Assembly (NCBI GenBank): GCA_944472135.2
Contig: CALYDD020000316.1
Coordinates: forward strand, 62,001-126,000
Source of the DNA: Trichobilharzia regenti
Taxonomy: Eukaryota; Platyhelminthes; Trematoda; Strigeidida; Schistosomatidae
Length of the DNA stretch: 64,000 nt
Reading direction: 5' to 3'
Made by a program: the position numbers and the translations under genes. The notes beneath the pieces are model-generated. The model searched no databases. It was not told the DNA's origin and saw only the letters and a list, made by a program, of their open reading frames with translations. The stretch's first letter is position 1. Each line of letters opens with the position of its first letter. Positions 29,191 through 41,815 of the stretch are shown in pieces.

Positions 29191-31007
29191 AATAAAAATA
29201 AGAGTAAACTAGAGTAGATTAGAGTGGAGTGAAGTGAAGTGGAGTGGAGTGGAGTGGAGAAGATATGAAGAGAATTGAAGAGGAAATCAGCAGAATATTT
29301 CCATGTCACACTGTTCTATGCACAATGTAGAAGCTGGCGAAAATATTCTATAAAGCCTTCTCATTTACTAGAAATAATCAGTGGGAGACAAACTGACTGG
29401 ATTTCACCAGTCAAATCAGGAGGGTGGTGTGAATTCTGAGTGAACTGTGTGTCTCGAATCGCCATCCCAGCATTTTGAGTGACTGTGTTGATGAAAATGT
29501 CAATCTCGACATTGGAATTGAGATTTGTGATAATTTTACAATGTGGATATTTGTGGTATGGTAGACGATTTTATTACAGTTCATAAGGTATGCTGACCTG
29601 CATTACAAAACATGTGTTTAGCCACATTTTTGCAAGCCGCCTCGCACATCTTCGCGTAGCGGTTATATATATATATATGGTGAATAAAGTTGTTGTTGTT
29701 GTTATTGTTGTTGTTTGATGGATATTGCTTATATGTGTGCATTCCGTCTGTCACTCCCCATCCACCTATGCGCCAACCTACTTACTAATCCTGTAATTGC
29801 ACACCCTCTTTCAAGTTCTATCCATCCTATGAATTATTCTTTGTATGACATTCATTGTTTCGCCACTTAACATTTAACTAAGATTATGATCACAAACACT
29901 TTAGTTTTAATTGCATTTCAATTTATCATTATTATTATTATTATTTTATGCATTCACACCTATGATTCAATTCCTTCAACGGATATAACTTCTTAAAACC
30001 ATTTATATACGATTGTACAGCTTGGTGATAAGTTCGTTGAAAAGAGTCTCTTCACTGAATCACTTGTTTTGATTTCCTAACCTACGTTTAGTCCATTTCC
30101 ATGTACTGTGTGTGTGTGTGTGTGTGAATCACACATTCATCGACTACTGCGCACGTAAAGTTCACCACAATCAAATAATGACATTCAATAACTCAACCCG
30201 ACTCGATGTATTTACAACAACGACGCCGTAAACTACACGTCATCACAATCAGTCATTCAGTCGATTGGCCACGATAAAACAATCAAATATGTTGGTCGGT
30301 TAGATAGCAGCTATCAGGAAGACATGGACATCAGTGCAGAGACAGCGAACCAGAGTAGTTGGATTACTTCACGTGTGATGTTCGCTGTTGCATACAATGA
30401 GTTTCGAGTAATCAGGTTCGTATATATCCATCTGGATGTTGTTGAGTTGATGTGTCTATTATGTAAATAGACGTTTCGTATATTCGATACTCCCGGAAAT
30501 CATTCGGTCCCCACATGTATTTCATGATTTGTATTATTGACGTGGGTATTTCGAGCATTCGTTACATTGTTTTGGAACATCTGGCTTGATTCCACAGTCT
30601 CATTTCACTCGGCCATCAGTGTCAACTCATCCTTCGACTACCCACTTGATCTCGAAGCCTCCTCACTGTTCCCCATCTCACACTCAGTCCCCAATTCCAC
30701 TCTCCTCCACTCAGTCGTATTCCACCCTTCCTGGTTATATCTCAATTTGTTTCTCAACGCCTACTCACTCACTTGATCTACCGTCCATTCATCATATTAG
30801 TTGAACAACAGGTTCTTAGTTGTTCGCACTGAGAGTTCCATGTTGCTCATCCTTCCTTACCAACAAGAAAGAGGAGGTGGAGGAGGAGGAGGAGGAGGAA
30901 GATTACATTTGGATGACCATTCATCGTCACTTTCCGAAAACAAACAAAACAGAAACAACCTCACTCTCTTCTCGGTCTAGTTGACAAATCCCACTCTACG
31001 AAATCAC
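29191..31007 (+). repeat. Non-coding flank block, copy 1 (with LINE-like 3' end and microsatellites)
   Basis: Repeated inverted at 39,987-41,815 and direct at 44,931-46,736. It contains (GGAGT/GAAGT)n at 29,225-29,265. A repeat ends GCGTAGCGG, (TA)n, GGTGAATAAAGTTGTTGTTG at 29,645-29,710; this is homologous to the AATAAAG-tailed part of the X repeat. (GT)n lies at 30,109-30,126 and (GGA)n at 30,868-30,900. Open frames such as the 79- and 72-codon ones near 30,537-30,804 have no recognisable domain and persist only by duplication. Confidence 0.7.
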
Positions 31008-34005
31008 AGTGGTGTATATTCAAAATAGTTCATGTCTCCCAGATGGTATTCGTCGTCGAGTGATGTACAATCACGTATTCATTCGTGTCAGTATTGTCTC
31101 CCTAACTACAAATAAGACCTTGAAAATTATCAATCGTGATATGAATGAGGGGGATGAGATTCTTTCTTTCTGGCTAGAAATACACTTCGGAACTCCCAAG
31201 CTATACAAACGTTTCCCAAATAAAATCTGCAGATTATTTCCAATATCGAAACGAATTGAATTTGTGTCATTTCACTATCCACTACTCATTCATTGATGCA
31301 TTCATTAGTATTCGTTTCTCACTTAGACTGTATCTTCAACCGACTTCATTAATCAACCATACAATGACATACTTGAGTGGTAGACAATCGGAGGCTATCG
31401 GTTGTAATAGTCGGATCACAAATTTCAACAAATTATTAGAGGAGAAATCTTCATCTCAGAATGATGAATTCAACAATCCAAAGTCAACGGCGATAGATAA
31501 ATCAAACTGGGTTATCAATCTATCATCACATATATTAAGTCCTACGGAAATAAGTGTATTAGAGAGAGGAACTAAATTTCAGTGTATCAGTAGACAAGTT
31601 GAAACCTCAGGATGTCATCCCTAAAATAGAAATAGCACTAAGTGGGATAGACAAAACAACGGCTGACGAAGTACGGGAACAATGTGCACTTACATTAAAA
31701 CGACAAAAATGTGGAAAGCCTAACCTAACAAAACAAGAGACAGAAGCCCTGAAACACCTTAGGAACAACAAGGATACAGTAATCACAAAGTCAGACAGAG
31801 CAAATGCAACAGTGGTATCAGACAAATCAAACTATTGGGACAAGGTAAACACTCACATACAAACAGGACCATATGAGGAAATTAACAAATCAATAAACAC
31901 AGTTATGAATAAAGTTAGGAAATCCACAGCGGATGTTGTACGCCGAATGAAGCCGTTTCTATGGGAGTCTAAGTGGTTGAATTTAATGCTCAAATCTAAT
32001 AATCCTAGTAGGAGGTATAGTGTTGTTAAAGTTCATAAGTCGGGATACCCTATTAGGCCTATAGTTGATTTTAGAAATTCACCTACTTATGAATTATCTA
32101 AATATTTAGCCATGGTATTAAATCCCATAAAAATCCACTCGAAATCTAGACTAACTAATTCTTATGAAGTCAAACACCGATTAGATAATGTAAAATTAGA
32201 TAATGAAGAGAGAATGGTTAGTTTTTGACATTGTCAGTTTAAATATACACGTATACCAATAAATATGGCTATAGAGGCAGTCAGAAACGAACTCATTTCT
32301 GACTAAGAACTCGAACTTGAACGGACAAAAGTGCCACTTGAGGACATAATGCTGGGAGTGCAGCTATGCCTGACTTCCACAGTATTTAAATTCCAAGGGA
32401 AATTACACAAAGAAACTGATGGAGTTGCTCTGGGATCACCAATATCCTCGGTTGTAGCAGATATATTCATGGATAGGTGGGAAAGCATAGCGATTGAAAC
32501 GTTCACCCCTACCCCAAAAGTATGGTCGAGGTATGTAGATGACACATTCACTGTACTCAGAACACAAGGTGTTGATAGACTTTTCGAACACATCAACTCG
32601 AAGGTAGAGGCAATTCAATTCACTATTGAATTGGGAAGTCAGGAAGGGGAGCTTCCAATGTTAGATTGCAACGTAAAAAGGAAAGAAGATGGGAAGTCAA
32701 AAACTAGTGTTTACAGGAAACCCACACATCGAAACAGATATTTGGACTTCCGATCATCCCATCCTATGTCAGTAAAAACAGGATTAGTGAAATGTTTAAG
32801 TGACAGAGTACAAAAACTAAGTAGCACCAAGGGAAATCTAAGACAGCAAGTGATACACATAAAAGAAGCCTTGGAACTTAATAATTACCCGGATAAATTA
32901 GTCAGGAAATATTTAAGGAAATGTCAAAATAAAATAAATAATGATAGTAGCGATAGTGATGATGAAAATAATATTAATAATAATAATATTAATGACGACA
33001 CCGACAATAAGGAATTTAAATCATCAGTAGTAATTGCATACAAGGAAGGGACCTCGGAAACCTTACGCGGAATTCTTAACAATGCTGGCAGGAATAAAAG
33101 TGGCTGGCATTCAAACCACCCACAATCTCAATTAGAAACAAGCTTTGTCGGTTAAAGGATCAATCCTGTGGAGCCTTTAAAACAAAGCAATTTAGTTTAT
33201 CTAATACCCCCTGCTTGCAATGATTGTCAGGTCAAATGCATAGGTCAAACTAGTAGAACCAGGGCAGTCAGACTAGCCGAACATAAAATACCTAGCAAAA
33301 TCAAAATTGGTTGACCCAAATAAGATAAGAAATGGAAAGAATAGTTCAGCTATAGCACTGACCACATGCAATTACACACAACCAAAAAATAGAATGGGAC
33401 AGGATGACAGGTTTAAAATCTAATGTCACAGGGTGGAGGAAGAGATTGATAAGAGAAGCTTTGTTTATCGAATCAACTGCAAATACATGTAATAGGAATG
33501 ATTCAATACCTGTCCACCCAGATATCTGGAAAATTCTTCTACTCCTACGATAAATAGGAGAAAACAAAGAAAACTATCCAACTGAAGTTTCGAAGTCGTG
33601 TGATCACAATTGATATGATTATGAATAATAAATTCTGTTCGAAACGTCATCCAGTAAATAATACTGTTTCTTCGCTGTGTGATACAACTAATAAACAAAC
33701 CAATATGGAATTACTTACTACCACAGTGCCCAAGTATTACACATATATTAAGGAGAAAGTGATAAACAGTGAGACATCAAGACTGCTAGACAGGGAGTTT
33801 ATTGAGAGGGAGAGAGAGGTAGAGACGATTGAAGAAAGTACACTCACTGAAACCCGAATTCATGTCATCTGAATACATTTCATCGCATATCCATGATTGA
33901 CAGGTCAATTATTTTCATTGAATCAAACACGATATAACGAATATGTTTGAATTCCTTGAAAATTCATGGATTGATATCGGTTTTATTTTCTTCACTTTCC
34001 CAGTG
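31008..34005 (+). mobile_element. Penelope-like element PLE1, copy D (full span)
   Basis: Starts GGTGTATATTCAAAATAG and matches copy B throughout with an offset of 21,978 bp, including the tail and the adjoining SINE/RTE composite. A 95-codon 5' frame (31,009-31,296) has KRFPNK where copy B has RRFPNK. Confidence 0.85.
31256..33553 (+). pseudogene. PLE1 RT / GIY-YIG polyprotein, broken (copy D)
   Basis: Same frames and lesions as copy B: 122 codons (31,256-31,624), 209 codons (31,599-32,228) and 274 codons with YVDD (32,331-33,155). Then come the GIY-YIG relic and the C-terminal EALFIESTANTCNRN...IWKILLLLR. The extra T in motif A and the TAA before ELELERTK are unchanged. Confidence 0.85.
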
Positions 34006-34140
34006 GAACATGAGGCCTCAAGCTGGTGGCATGCAGTTTCTTTTAATTATTGCTCCCTTGGGTTCCTAGAGGAACATATGTCTTCAACTGCAGGTCTCCA
34101 GACCTTTATCAAAAACTGTCTTCGCTGGATCTATAGATAG
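34006..34140. repeat. SINE/RTE tail composite (as at 12,018-12,160)
   Basis: Identical arrangement: two minus-strand tails (CAGTGGAACATGAGG and TTCCTAGAGGAACATATG), then plus-strand RTE codons QTFIKNCLRWIY. Confidence 0.6.
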
Positions 34141-35990
34141 ATATGTGTCCGTGTAAATTGTTTAGTTGTGTTGTATGAGGGTATTTGTGTGAGCGTTGAC
34201 AGACAGAATGTGGACTGGAGAACAATAGTCACCCGAAAACAACAACAACAACTACTACTACTACTTTATTGAGTATCTAACCGCCATGCGAACAATGTTG
34301 CATGACGGCTTACAAAGATGTTTCGAATATCCCTGACTGAGACCATTGATCAGGCCAAACACCTGATGACCTGTAATAAAATCGTCTACCATGCCACAAA
34401 TATCCATTTTGCAAAATTATCACGAAATACAGTTTCAATGTCAAATCCAACATTCTCAACACCACATCGTCTCAAAATCATGTCACTCGTCCCATTAACT
34501 ACAATACATTTTTGATAGTCTGACAATAGTCTGGAAATGTGCAGATCACACTCATACTACTTATATGGATGAAATGAGCGACACTGCATTCATCGCTTCA
34601 CAGTCATCATTCCTTCACCAAGAACTATCGGCGATTAGTCTCAGTGAATACACAGCTCACAAACCACACACACACACACACAAACACACACGATCTCACA
34701 GACACAGATGTTTTCGCCCAGGTATGCAGTTTCACCCACACATATACAGACACACAGAGACACATGGACAGACAGACTGCCAGACAGACAGACAGGCAGA
34801 CATTGGTTACACCGTCTTCACTCACGAATGGAATGAATCCGCGTGTCTCCTCGTCATCGTTTGGTATGGTGGTACTTGAGGGGGAAGGATGGATGGAAGG
34901 CAGGAAGGAAAGAAGGAACGAAGATAGGCAGTTAGGACGACGGTCAGTCAGGAAATCTCAAACTCAGTCAGTTAGTGTACAGGTGAGAATGCTTCCACTA
35001 GAATCAGATGCAGAGTAAGCGGTTGAAGTGCAATGCTAGTCTGCTTCTATAAAATCTCAGTTTTACCACAATGTTGAAAAGAGAATAAATTGTCATTTGA
35101 TGTCGCTCCAGATTTGTGCCCACCACATTTCATGATCATGACAAAATGAATCAGTTTCGTGAGAACTGACTGGCTATTACGTTATTTAGCCTCGTTCATT
35201 ATGGAAGGTGGTCATTCATACAAACCCTAAGTGTACTTGTCATTCCTTGAAATTGTCATTCTTAAATTCCGATTGATTGAATAACTGGTTGATTTATTGA
35301 TTGGTTGATTGAATTGATTGTTTGATGAACGAATGAGTGGATGGATGGATTGATTTTATTGGGCGGAAATGTTCATTCTGTGTTTCCAACGATGGCTGTT
35401 GGCTTCGACTCTCAGTGGAACACCATCACTGACTGGAGGTGCAGTGACATTTAGGAGACGAGTTCTAAATGAAATACGACACGCGTGATGGATTGAATCG
35501 TTAGCCACTATCAACCAAAACTATAGTCATATTGACCTAAGGATGTCGTGGAAAGGTCTTCTGTGATACGGTCCAGCATGTCAACAGAGACTCAACACTT
35601 TGAAGTAATTCAATTGGTGAACTGGGAATTCACAATAATAGCTTCACACGATACTCTCTACCTTACATTCCTCAATAGTGACAACAGCCAGTGTTGACGG
35701 ATAAGAGAGTTCTCCCAGCAGGAAATAACACACACACACACACAAAATGTCATCCAGTGACGGAAGATACGTAGACAGTGGAAACCGGTTGAAATCAGCT
35801 GGAACAGGTGGATGGTAGCTGTCAGTGCAATGCAGGATCCGCGCTTCATCCCCCCCTCGAATCTTGATTGGAACGTGATTGCATTTCCCAGTGAGTGGTG
35901 GTATTTCCACTGGGACTCGAACCCAGCACCAACAGTTTCAAATGCCACAGCGTTACCCAATAAACTACTTAGACAATGATAGCCAGCATT
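34141..35990 (+). repeat. X repeat block, copy 2
   Basis: Same order as copy 1: AATAAAG-tailed segment on the minus strand (about 34,240-34,560), (CA)n, (CAGA)n, GGAT/GGAA runs and the CAGATGCAGAGTAAGCGG segment. It then extends beyond copy 1 through CGACTCTCAGTGGAACACC and GATACTCTCTACCTTACATTCC to the (AC)n at 35,730. The extension is shared with 56,762-58,650. Confidence 0.7.
35845..35985 (-). mobile_element. tRNA-like SINE fragment inside the X repeat
   Basis: On the minus strand, about 35,962-35,905, TTTATTGGGTAACGCTGTGGCATTTGAAACTG is followed by GGTGCTGGGTTCGAGTCCCAGTGG. This is an A-box-like start and a perfect B box (GGTTCGAGTCC) with a T-arm hairpin CTGGG/CCCAG. The paralogous block at 58,650 lacks this stretch, so it is an insertion here or a deletion there. 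No hammerhead core. Confidence 0.5.
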
Positions 35991-36254
35991 TAGACAAGGT
36001 GTAGACCAGATTAGACTAGTTTGGACAAATTCAGTTGCATTGAATTGAGCCCAGCCTAAATATTTATTACAACACGGTCAGACGATCCAGTTACCCTCCT
36101 CACCTTATGTGACCAATGGAACTGGATATTTGTCGGGCTAACTCTCCCAGTTCCACAATGCTTGTATATCATGTAGTTTCACATAACCAATTGGATTGTT
36201 CTCACTGGTGTGGACTAGTCTGTCTACTGCTTTGGTTCTTGTTAGCTCGGAAGG
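35991..36254 (+). repeat. Block shared with 58,665-58,930
   Basis: ACAAGGTGTAGACCAGATTAGACTAG...CTTGTTAGCTCGGAAGGTC is repeated nearly identically. It is non-coding and ends where RTE sequence starts here, and where a different continuation starts at 58,930. Confidence 0.75.
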
Positions 36255-36960
36255 TCATAGACACAATCAACGGGAGGTATTTGAAAGAGGTTACTTCATT
36301 CACTTATCTAGGGAGCATTGTCTCAACTACAGGGAGTCGGAACGGACGAGGATGTCAAATTGAGCGAGAATCGGGAAGGCGAGAAACACATTCATCAACC
36401 TGAAACCAATCTGGAAGGAAATCTTCGTCACTCAACTCAGCATCAACAACAAAATTCGGTCGGATTTCGGTCGTTCAATACAAACGTCAAGTCAGTCAGT
36501 TCTTCTATACGGATCAGAAACTTGGCGGCTGGGTCACAAAGAATATGTCCAACAGCCTGTTGAAGACCAGACCTTTATCAACAACTGTCTTCGCTGGATC
36601 TATACTGAAGTTCCGATGGTCGGGCCGGAAACAATCACCAACAAGAAACTATGGGAACAAACAATCGAAGAACATATCGCCCAACAAATATGCAAGAGAT
36701 TGTTGAGTTGGATCAGACACTCGCTGAGGTGAACGCTGGGTGACATCGCGCGTGACGCATTCGAGTGGAACCTGAAAGTGCGGCGGCTTGTGGGACATCC
36801 AAGGTTGAAATAATGGAGATCTTGTGAAGAGGAGTTGACAGAAAATGGACTAATATGGATGCAGGGGAAATGTACAGTAGAAGACAGAAGCAAATGGAGA
36901 CGTGCATTTGAAGACCTATGTTCCTCTAGGAACCCAAGGGAGCAATAATTAAAAGAAACT
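36255..36960 (+). pseudogene. RTE-clade LINE C-terminal relic (copy R5)
   Basis: Frames read KEVTSFTYLGSIVSTTGSRNGRG, CQIERESGRRETHSST, then NTNVKSVSSSIRIRNLAAGSQRICP (equivalent to NVKSVLLYGSETW). Next come QTFINNCLRWIYTEVPMVGPETITNKKLW and, toward the end, LSWIRHSLR and WRRAFEDLCSSRNPREQ. The 3' tail is TTGAAGACCTATGTTCCTCTAGGAACCCAAGGGAGCAATAA. It lacks the endonuclease and RT palm. It is immediately followed by a second tail of SINE type and PLE1 copy E. Confidence 0.7.
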
Positions 36961-36999
36961 GCATGCCACCAGCTTGAGGCCTCATGTTCCACTGGGAAG

Positions 37000-39986
37000 G
37001 TGAAGAAAATAAAACCGATATCAATCCATGAATTTTCAAGGAATTCAAACATATTCAGTATATCGTGTTTGATTCAATGAAAATAATTGACCTGTCAATC
37101 ATGGATATGCGATGAAATGTATTCAGATGACATGAATTCGGGTTTCAGTGAGTGTACTTTCTTCAATCGTCTCTACCTCTCTCTCCCTCTCAATAAACTC
37201 CCTGTCTAGCAGTCTTGATGTCTCACTGTTTATCACTTTCTCCTTAATATATGTGTAATACTTGGGCACTGTGGTAGTAAGTAATTCCATATTGGTTTGT
37301 TTATTAGTTGTATCACACAGCGAAGAAACAGTATTATTTACTGGATGACGTTTCGAACAGAATTTATTATTCATAATCATATCAATTGTGATCACACGAC
37401 TTCGAAACTTCAGTTGGATAGTTTTCTTTGTTTTCTCCTATTTATCGTAGGAGTAGAAGAATTTTCCAGATATCTGGGTGGACAGGTATTGAATCATTCC
37501 TATTACATGTATTTGCAGTTGATTCGATAAACAAAGCTTCTCTTATCAATCTCTTCCTCCACCCTGTGACATTAGATTTTAAACCTGTCATCCTGTCCCA
37601 TTCTATTTTTTGGTTGTGTGTAATTGCATGTGGTCAGTGCTATAGCTGAACTATTCTTTCCATTTCTTATCTTATTTGGGTCAACCAATTTTGATTTTGC
37701 TAGGTATTTTATGTTCGGCTAGTCTGACTGCCCTGGTTCTACTAGTTTGACCTATGCATTTGACCTGACAATCATTGCAAGCAGGGGGTATTAGATAAAC
37801 TAAATTGCTTTGTTTTAAAGACTCCACAGGATTGATCCTTTAACCGACAAAGCTTGTTTCTAATTGAGATTGTGGGTGGTTTGAATGCCAGCCACTTTTA
37901 TTCCTGCCAGCATTGTTAAGAATTCCGCGTAAGGTTTCCGAGGTCCCTTCCTTGTATGCAATTACTACTGATGATTTAAATTCCTTATTGTCGGTGTCGT
38001 CATTAATATTATTATTATTAATATTATTTTCATCATCACTATCGCTACTATCATTATTTATTTTATTTTGACATTTCCTTAAATATTTCCTGACTAATTT
38101 ATCCGGGTAATTATTAAGTTCCAAGGCTTCTTTTATGTGTATCACTTGCTGTCTTAGATTTCCCTTGGTGCTACTTAGTTTTTGTACTCTGTCACTTAAA
38201 CATTTCACTAATCCTGTTTTTACTGACATAGGATGGGATGATCGGAAGTCCAAATATCTGTTTCGATGTGTGGGTTTCCTGTAAACACTAGTTTTTGACT
38301 TCCCATCTTCTTTCCTTTTTACGTTGCAATCTAACATTGGAAGCTCCCCTTCCTGACTTCCCAATTCAATAGTGAATTGAATTGCCTCTACCTTCGAGTT
38401 GATGTGTTCGAAAAGTCTATCAACACCTTGTGTTCTGAGTACAGTGAATGTGTCATCTACATACCTCGACCATACTTTTGGGGTAGGGGTGAACGTTTCA
38501 ATCGCTATGCTTTCCCACCTATCCATGAATATATCTGCTACAACCGAGGATATTGGTGATCCCAGAGCAACTCCATCAGTTTCTTTGTGTAATTTCCCTT
38601 GGAATTTAAATACTGTGGAAGTCAGGCATAGCTGCACTCCCAGCATTATGTCCTCAAGTGGCACTTTTGTCCGTTCAAGTTCGAGTTCTTAGTCAGAAAT
38701 GAGTTCGTTTCTGACTGCCTCTATAGCCATATTTATTGGTATACGTGTATATTTAAACTGACAATGTCAAAAACTAACCATTCTCTCTTCATTATCTAAT
38801 TTTACATTATCTAATCGGTGTTTGACTTCATAAGAATTAGTTAGTCTAGATTTCGAGTGGATTTTTATGGGATTTAATACCATGGCTAAATATTTAGATA
38901 ATTCATAAGTAGGTGAATTTCTAAAATCAACTATAGGCCTAATAGGGTATCCCGACTTATGAACTTTAACAACACTATACCTCCTACTAGGATTATTAGA
39001 TTTGAGCATTAAATTCAACCACTTAGACTCCCATAGAAACGGCTTCATTCGGCGTACAACATCCGCTGTGGATTTCCTAACTTTATTCATAACTGTGTTT
39101 ATTGATTTGTTAATTTCCTCATATGGTCCTGTTTGTATGTGAGTGTTTACCTTGTCCCAATAGTTTGATTTGTCTGATACCACTGTTGCATTTGCTCTGT
39201 CTGACTTTGTGATTACTGTATCCTTGTTGTTCCTAAGGTGTTTCAGGGCTTCTGTCTCTTGTTTTGTTAGGTTAGGCTTTCCACATTTTTGTCGTTTTAA
39301 TGTAAGTGCACATTGTTCCCGTACTTCGTCAGCCGTTGTTTTGTCTATCCCACTTAGTGCTATTTCTATTTTAGGGATGACATCCTGAGGTTTCAACTTG
39401 TCTACTGATACACTGAAATTTAGTTCCTCTCTCTAATACACTTATTTCCGTAGGACTTAATATATGTGATGATAGATTGATAACCCAGTTTGATTCATCT
39501 ATCGCCGTTGACTTTGGATTGTTGAATTCATCATTCTGAGATGAAGATTTCTCCTCTAATAATTTGTTGAAATTTGTGATCCGACTATTACAACCGATAG
39601 CCTCCGATTGTCTACCACTCAAGTATGTCATTGTATGGTTGATTAATGAAGTCGGTTGAAGATACAGTCTAAGTGAGAAACGAATACTAATGAATGCATC
39701 AATGAATGAGTAGTGGATAGTGAAATGACACAAATTCAATTCGTTTCGATATTGGAAATAATCTGCAGATTTTATTTGGGAAACGTTTGTATAGCTTGGG
39801 AGTTCCGAAGTGTATTTCTAGCCAGAAAGAAAGAATCTCATCCCCCTCATTCATATCACGATTGATAATTTTCAAGGTCTTATTTGTAGTTAGGGAGACA
39901 ATACTGACACGAATGAATACGTGATTGTACATCACTCGACGACGAATACCATCTGGGAGACATGAACTATTTTGAATATACACCAC
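37000..39986 (-). mobile_element. Penelope-like element PLE1, copy E (full span)
   Basis: Full-length minus-strand copy ending at the conserved edge GGTGTATATTCAAAATAG (39,986 on the minus strand). It forms an inverted pair with copy D (spacer about 3 kb) and with copy F. Confidence 0.85.
37442..39739 (-). pseudogene. PLE1 RT / GIY-YIG polyprotein, broken (copy E)
   Basis: Frames at 39,371-39,739, 38,767-39,396 and 37,840-38,664 as in copy B, with all shared lesions. Its private change is IDESNW in place of IDKSNW in the N-terminal motif region. Confidence 0.85.
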
Positions 39987-41815
39987 TGTGATTTCGTAGA
40001 GTGGGATTTGTCAACTAGACCGAGAAGAGAGTGAGGTTGTTTCTGTTTTGTTTGTTTTCGGAAAGTGACGATGAATGGTCATCCAAATGTAATCTTCCTC
40101 CTCCTCCTCCTCCTCCACCTCCTCTTTCTTGTTGGTAAGGAAGGATGAGCAACATGGAACTCTCAGTGCGAACAACTAAGAACCTGTTGTTCAACTAATA
40201 TGATGAATGGACGGTAGATCAAGTGAGTGAGTAGGCGTTGAGAAACAAATTGAGATATAACCAGGAAGGGTGGAATACGACTGAGTGGAGGAGAGTGGAA
40301 TTGGGGACTGAGTGTGAGATGGGGAACAGTGAGGAGGCTTCGAGATCAAGTGGGTAGTCGAAGGATGAGTTGACACTGATGGCCGAGTGAAATGAGACTG
40401 TGGAATCAAGCCAGATGTTCCAAAACAATGTAACGAATGCTCGAAATACCCACGTCAATAATACAAATCATGAAATACATGTGGGGACCGAATGATTTCC
40501 GGGAGTATCGAATATACGAAACGTCTATTTACATAATAGACACATCAACTCAACAACATCCAGATGGATATATACGAACCTGATTACTCGAAACTCATTG
40601 TATGCAACAGCGAACATCACACGTGAAGTAATCCAACTACTCTGGTTCGCTGTCTCTGCACTGATGTCCATGTCTTCCTGATAGCTGCTATCTAACCGAC
40701 CAACATATTTGATTGTTTTGTCGTGGCCAATCGACTGAATGACTGATTGTGATGACGTGTAGTTTACGGCGTCGTTGTTGTAAATACATCGAGTCGGGTT
40801 GAGTTATTGAATGTCATTATTTGATTGTGGTGAACTTTACGTGCGCAGTAGTCGATGAATGTGTGATTCACACACACACACACACACAGTACATGGAAAT
40901 GGACTAAACGTAGGTTAGGAAATCAAAACAAGTGATTCAGTGAAGAGACTCTTTTCAACGAACTTATCACCAAGCTGTACAATCGTATATAAATGGTTTT
41001 AAGAAGTTATATCCGTTGAAGGAATTGAATCATAGGTGTGAATGCATAAAATAATAATAATAATAATGATAAATTGAAATGCAATTAAAACTAAAGTGTT
41101 TGTGATCATAATCTTAGTTAAATGTTAAGTGGCGAAACAATGAATGTCATACAAAGAATAATTCATAGGATGGATAGAACTTGAAAGAGGGTGTGCAATT
41201 ACAGGATTAGTAAGTAGGTTGGCGCATAGGTGGATGGGGAGTGACAGACGGAATGCACACATATAAGCAATATCCATCAAACAACAACAATAACAACAAC
41301 AACAACTTTATTCACCATATATATATATATAACCGCTACGCGAAGATGTGCGAGGCGGCTTGCAAAAATGTGGCTAAACACATGTTTTGTAATGCAGGTC
41401 AGCATACCTTATGAACTGTAATAAAATCGTCTACCATACCACAAATATCCACATTGTAAAATTATCACAAATCTCAATTCCAATGTCGAAATTGACATTT
41501 TCATCAACACAGTCACTCAAAATGCTGGGATGGCGATTCGAGACACACAGTTCACTCAGAATTCACACCACCCTCCTGATTTGACTGGTGAAATCCAGTC
41601 AGTTTGTCTCCCACTGATTATTTCTAGTAAATGAGAAGGCTTTATAGAATATTTTCGCCAGCTTCTAAATTGTGCATAGAACAGTGTGACATGGAAATAT
41701 TCTGCTGATTTCCTCTTCAATTCTCTTCACCTCTTCTCCACTCCACTCCACTCCACTTCACTTCACTCCACTCTAATCTACTCTAGTTTACTCTTATTTT
41801 TATTATTTTATTGTT
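39987..41815 (-). repeat. Non-coding flank block, copy 2 (inverted)
   Basis: Reverse complement of 29,191-31,007: (TCC)n near 40,097-40,125, (CA)n near 40,868-40,886, then (CAA)n and (TA)n near 41,282-41,330. No gene. Confidence 0.7.

Noticed and set aside
30537..30804. 79- and 72-codon frames repeated at 40,191-40,458 and 46,266-46,533
   Set aside because: Overlapping frames without domain signal, preserved only because the whole flank was duplicated recently.
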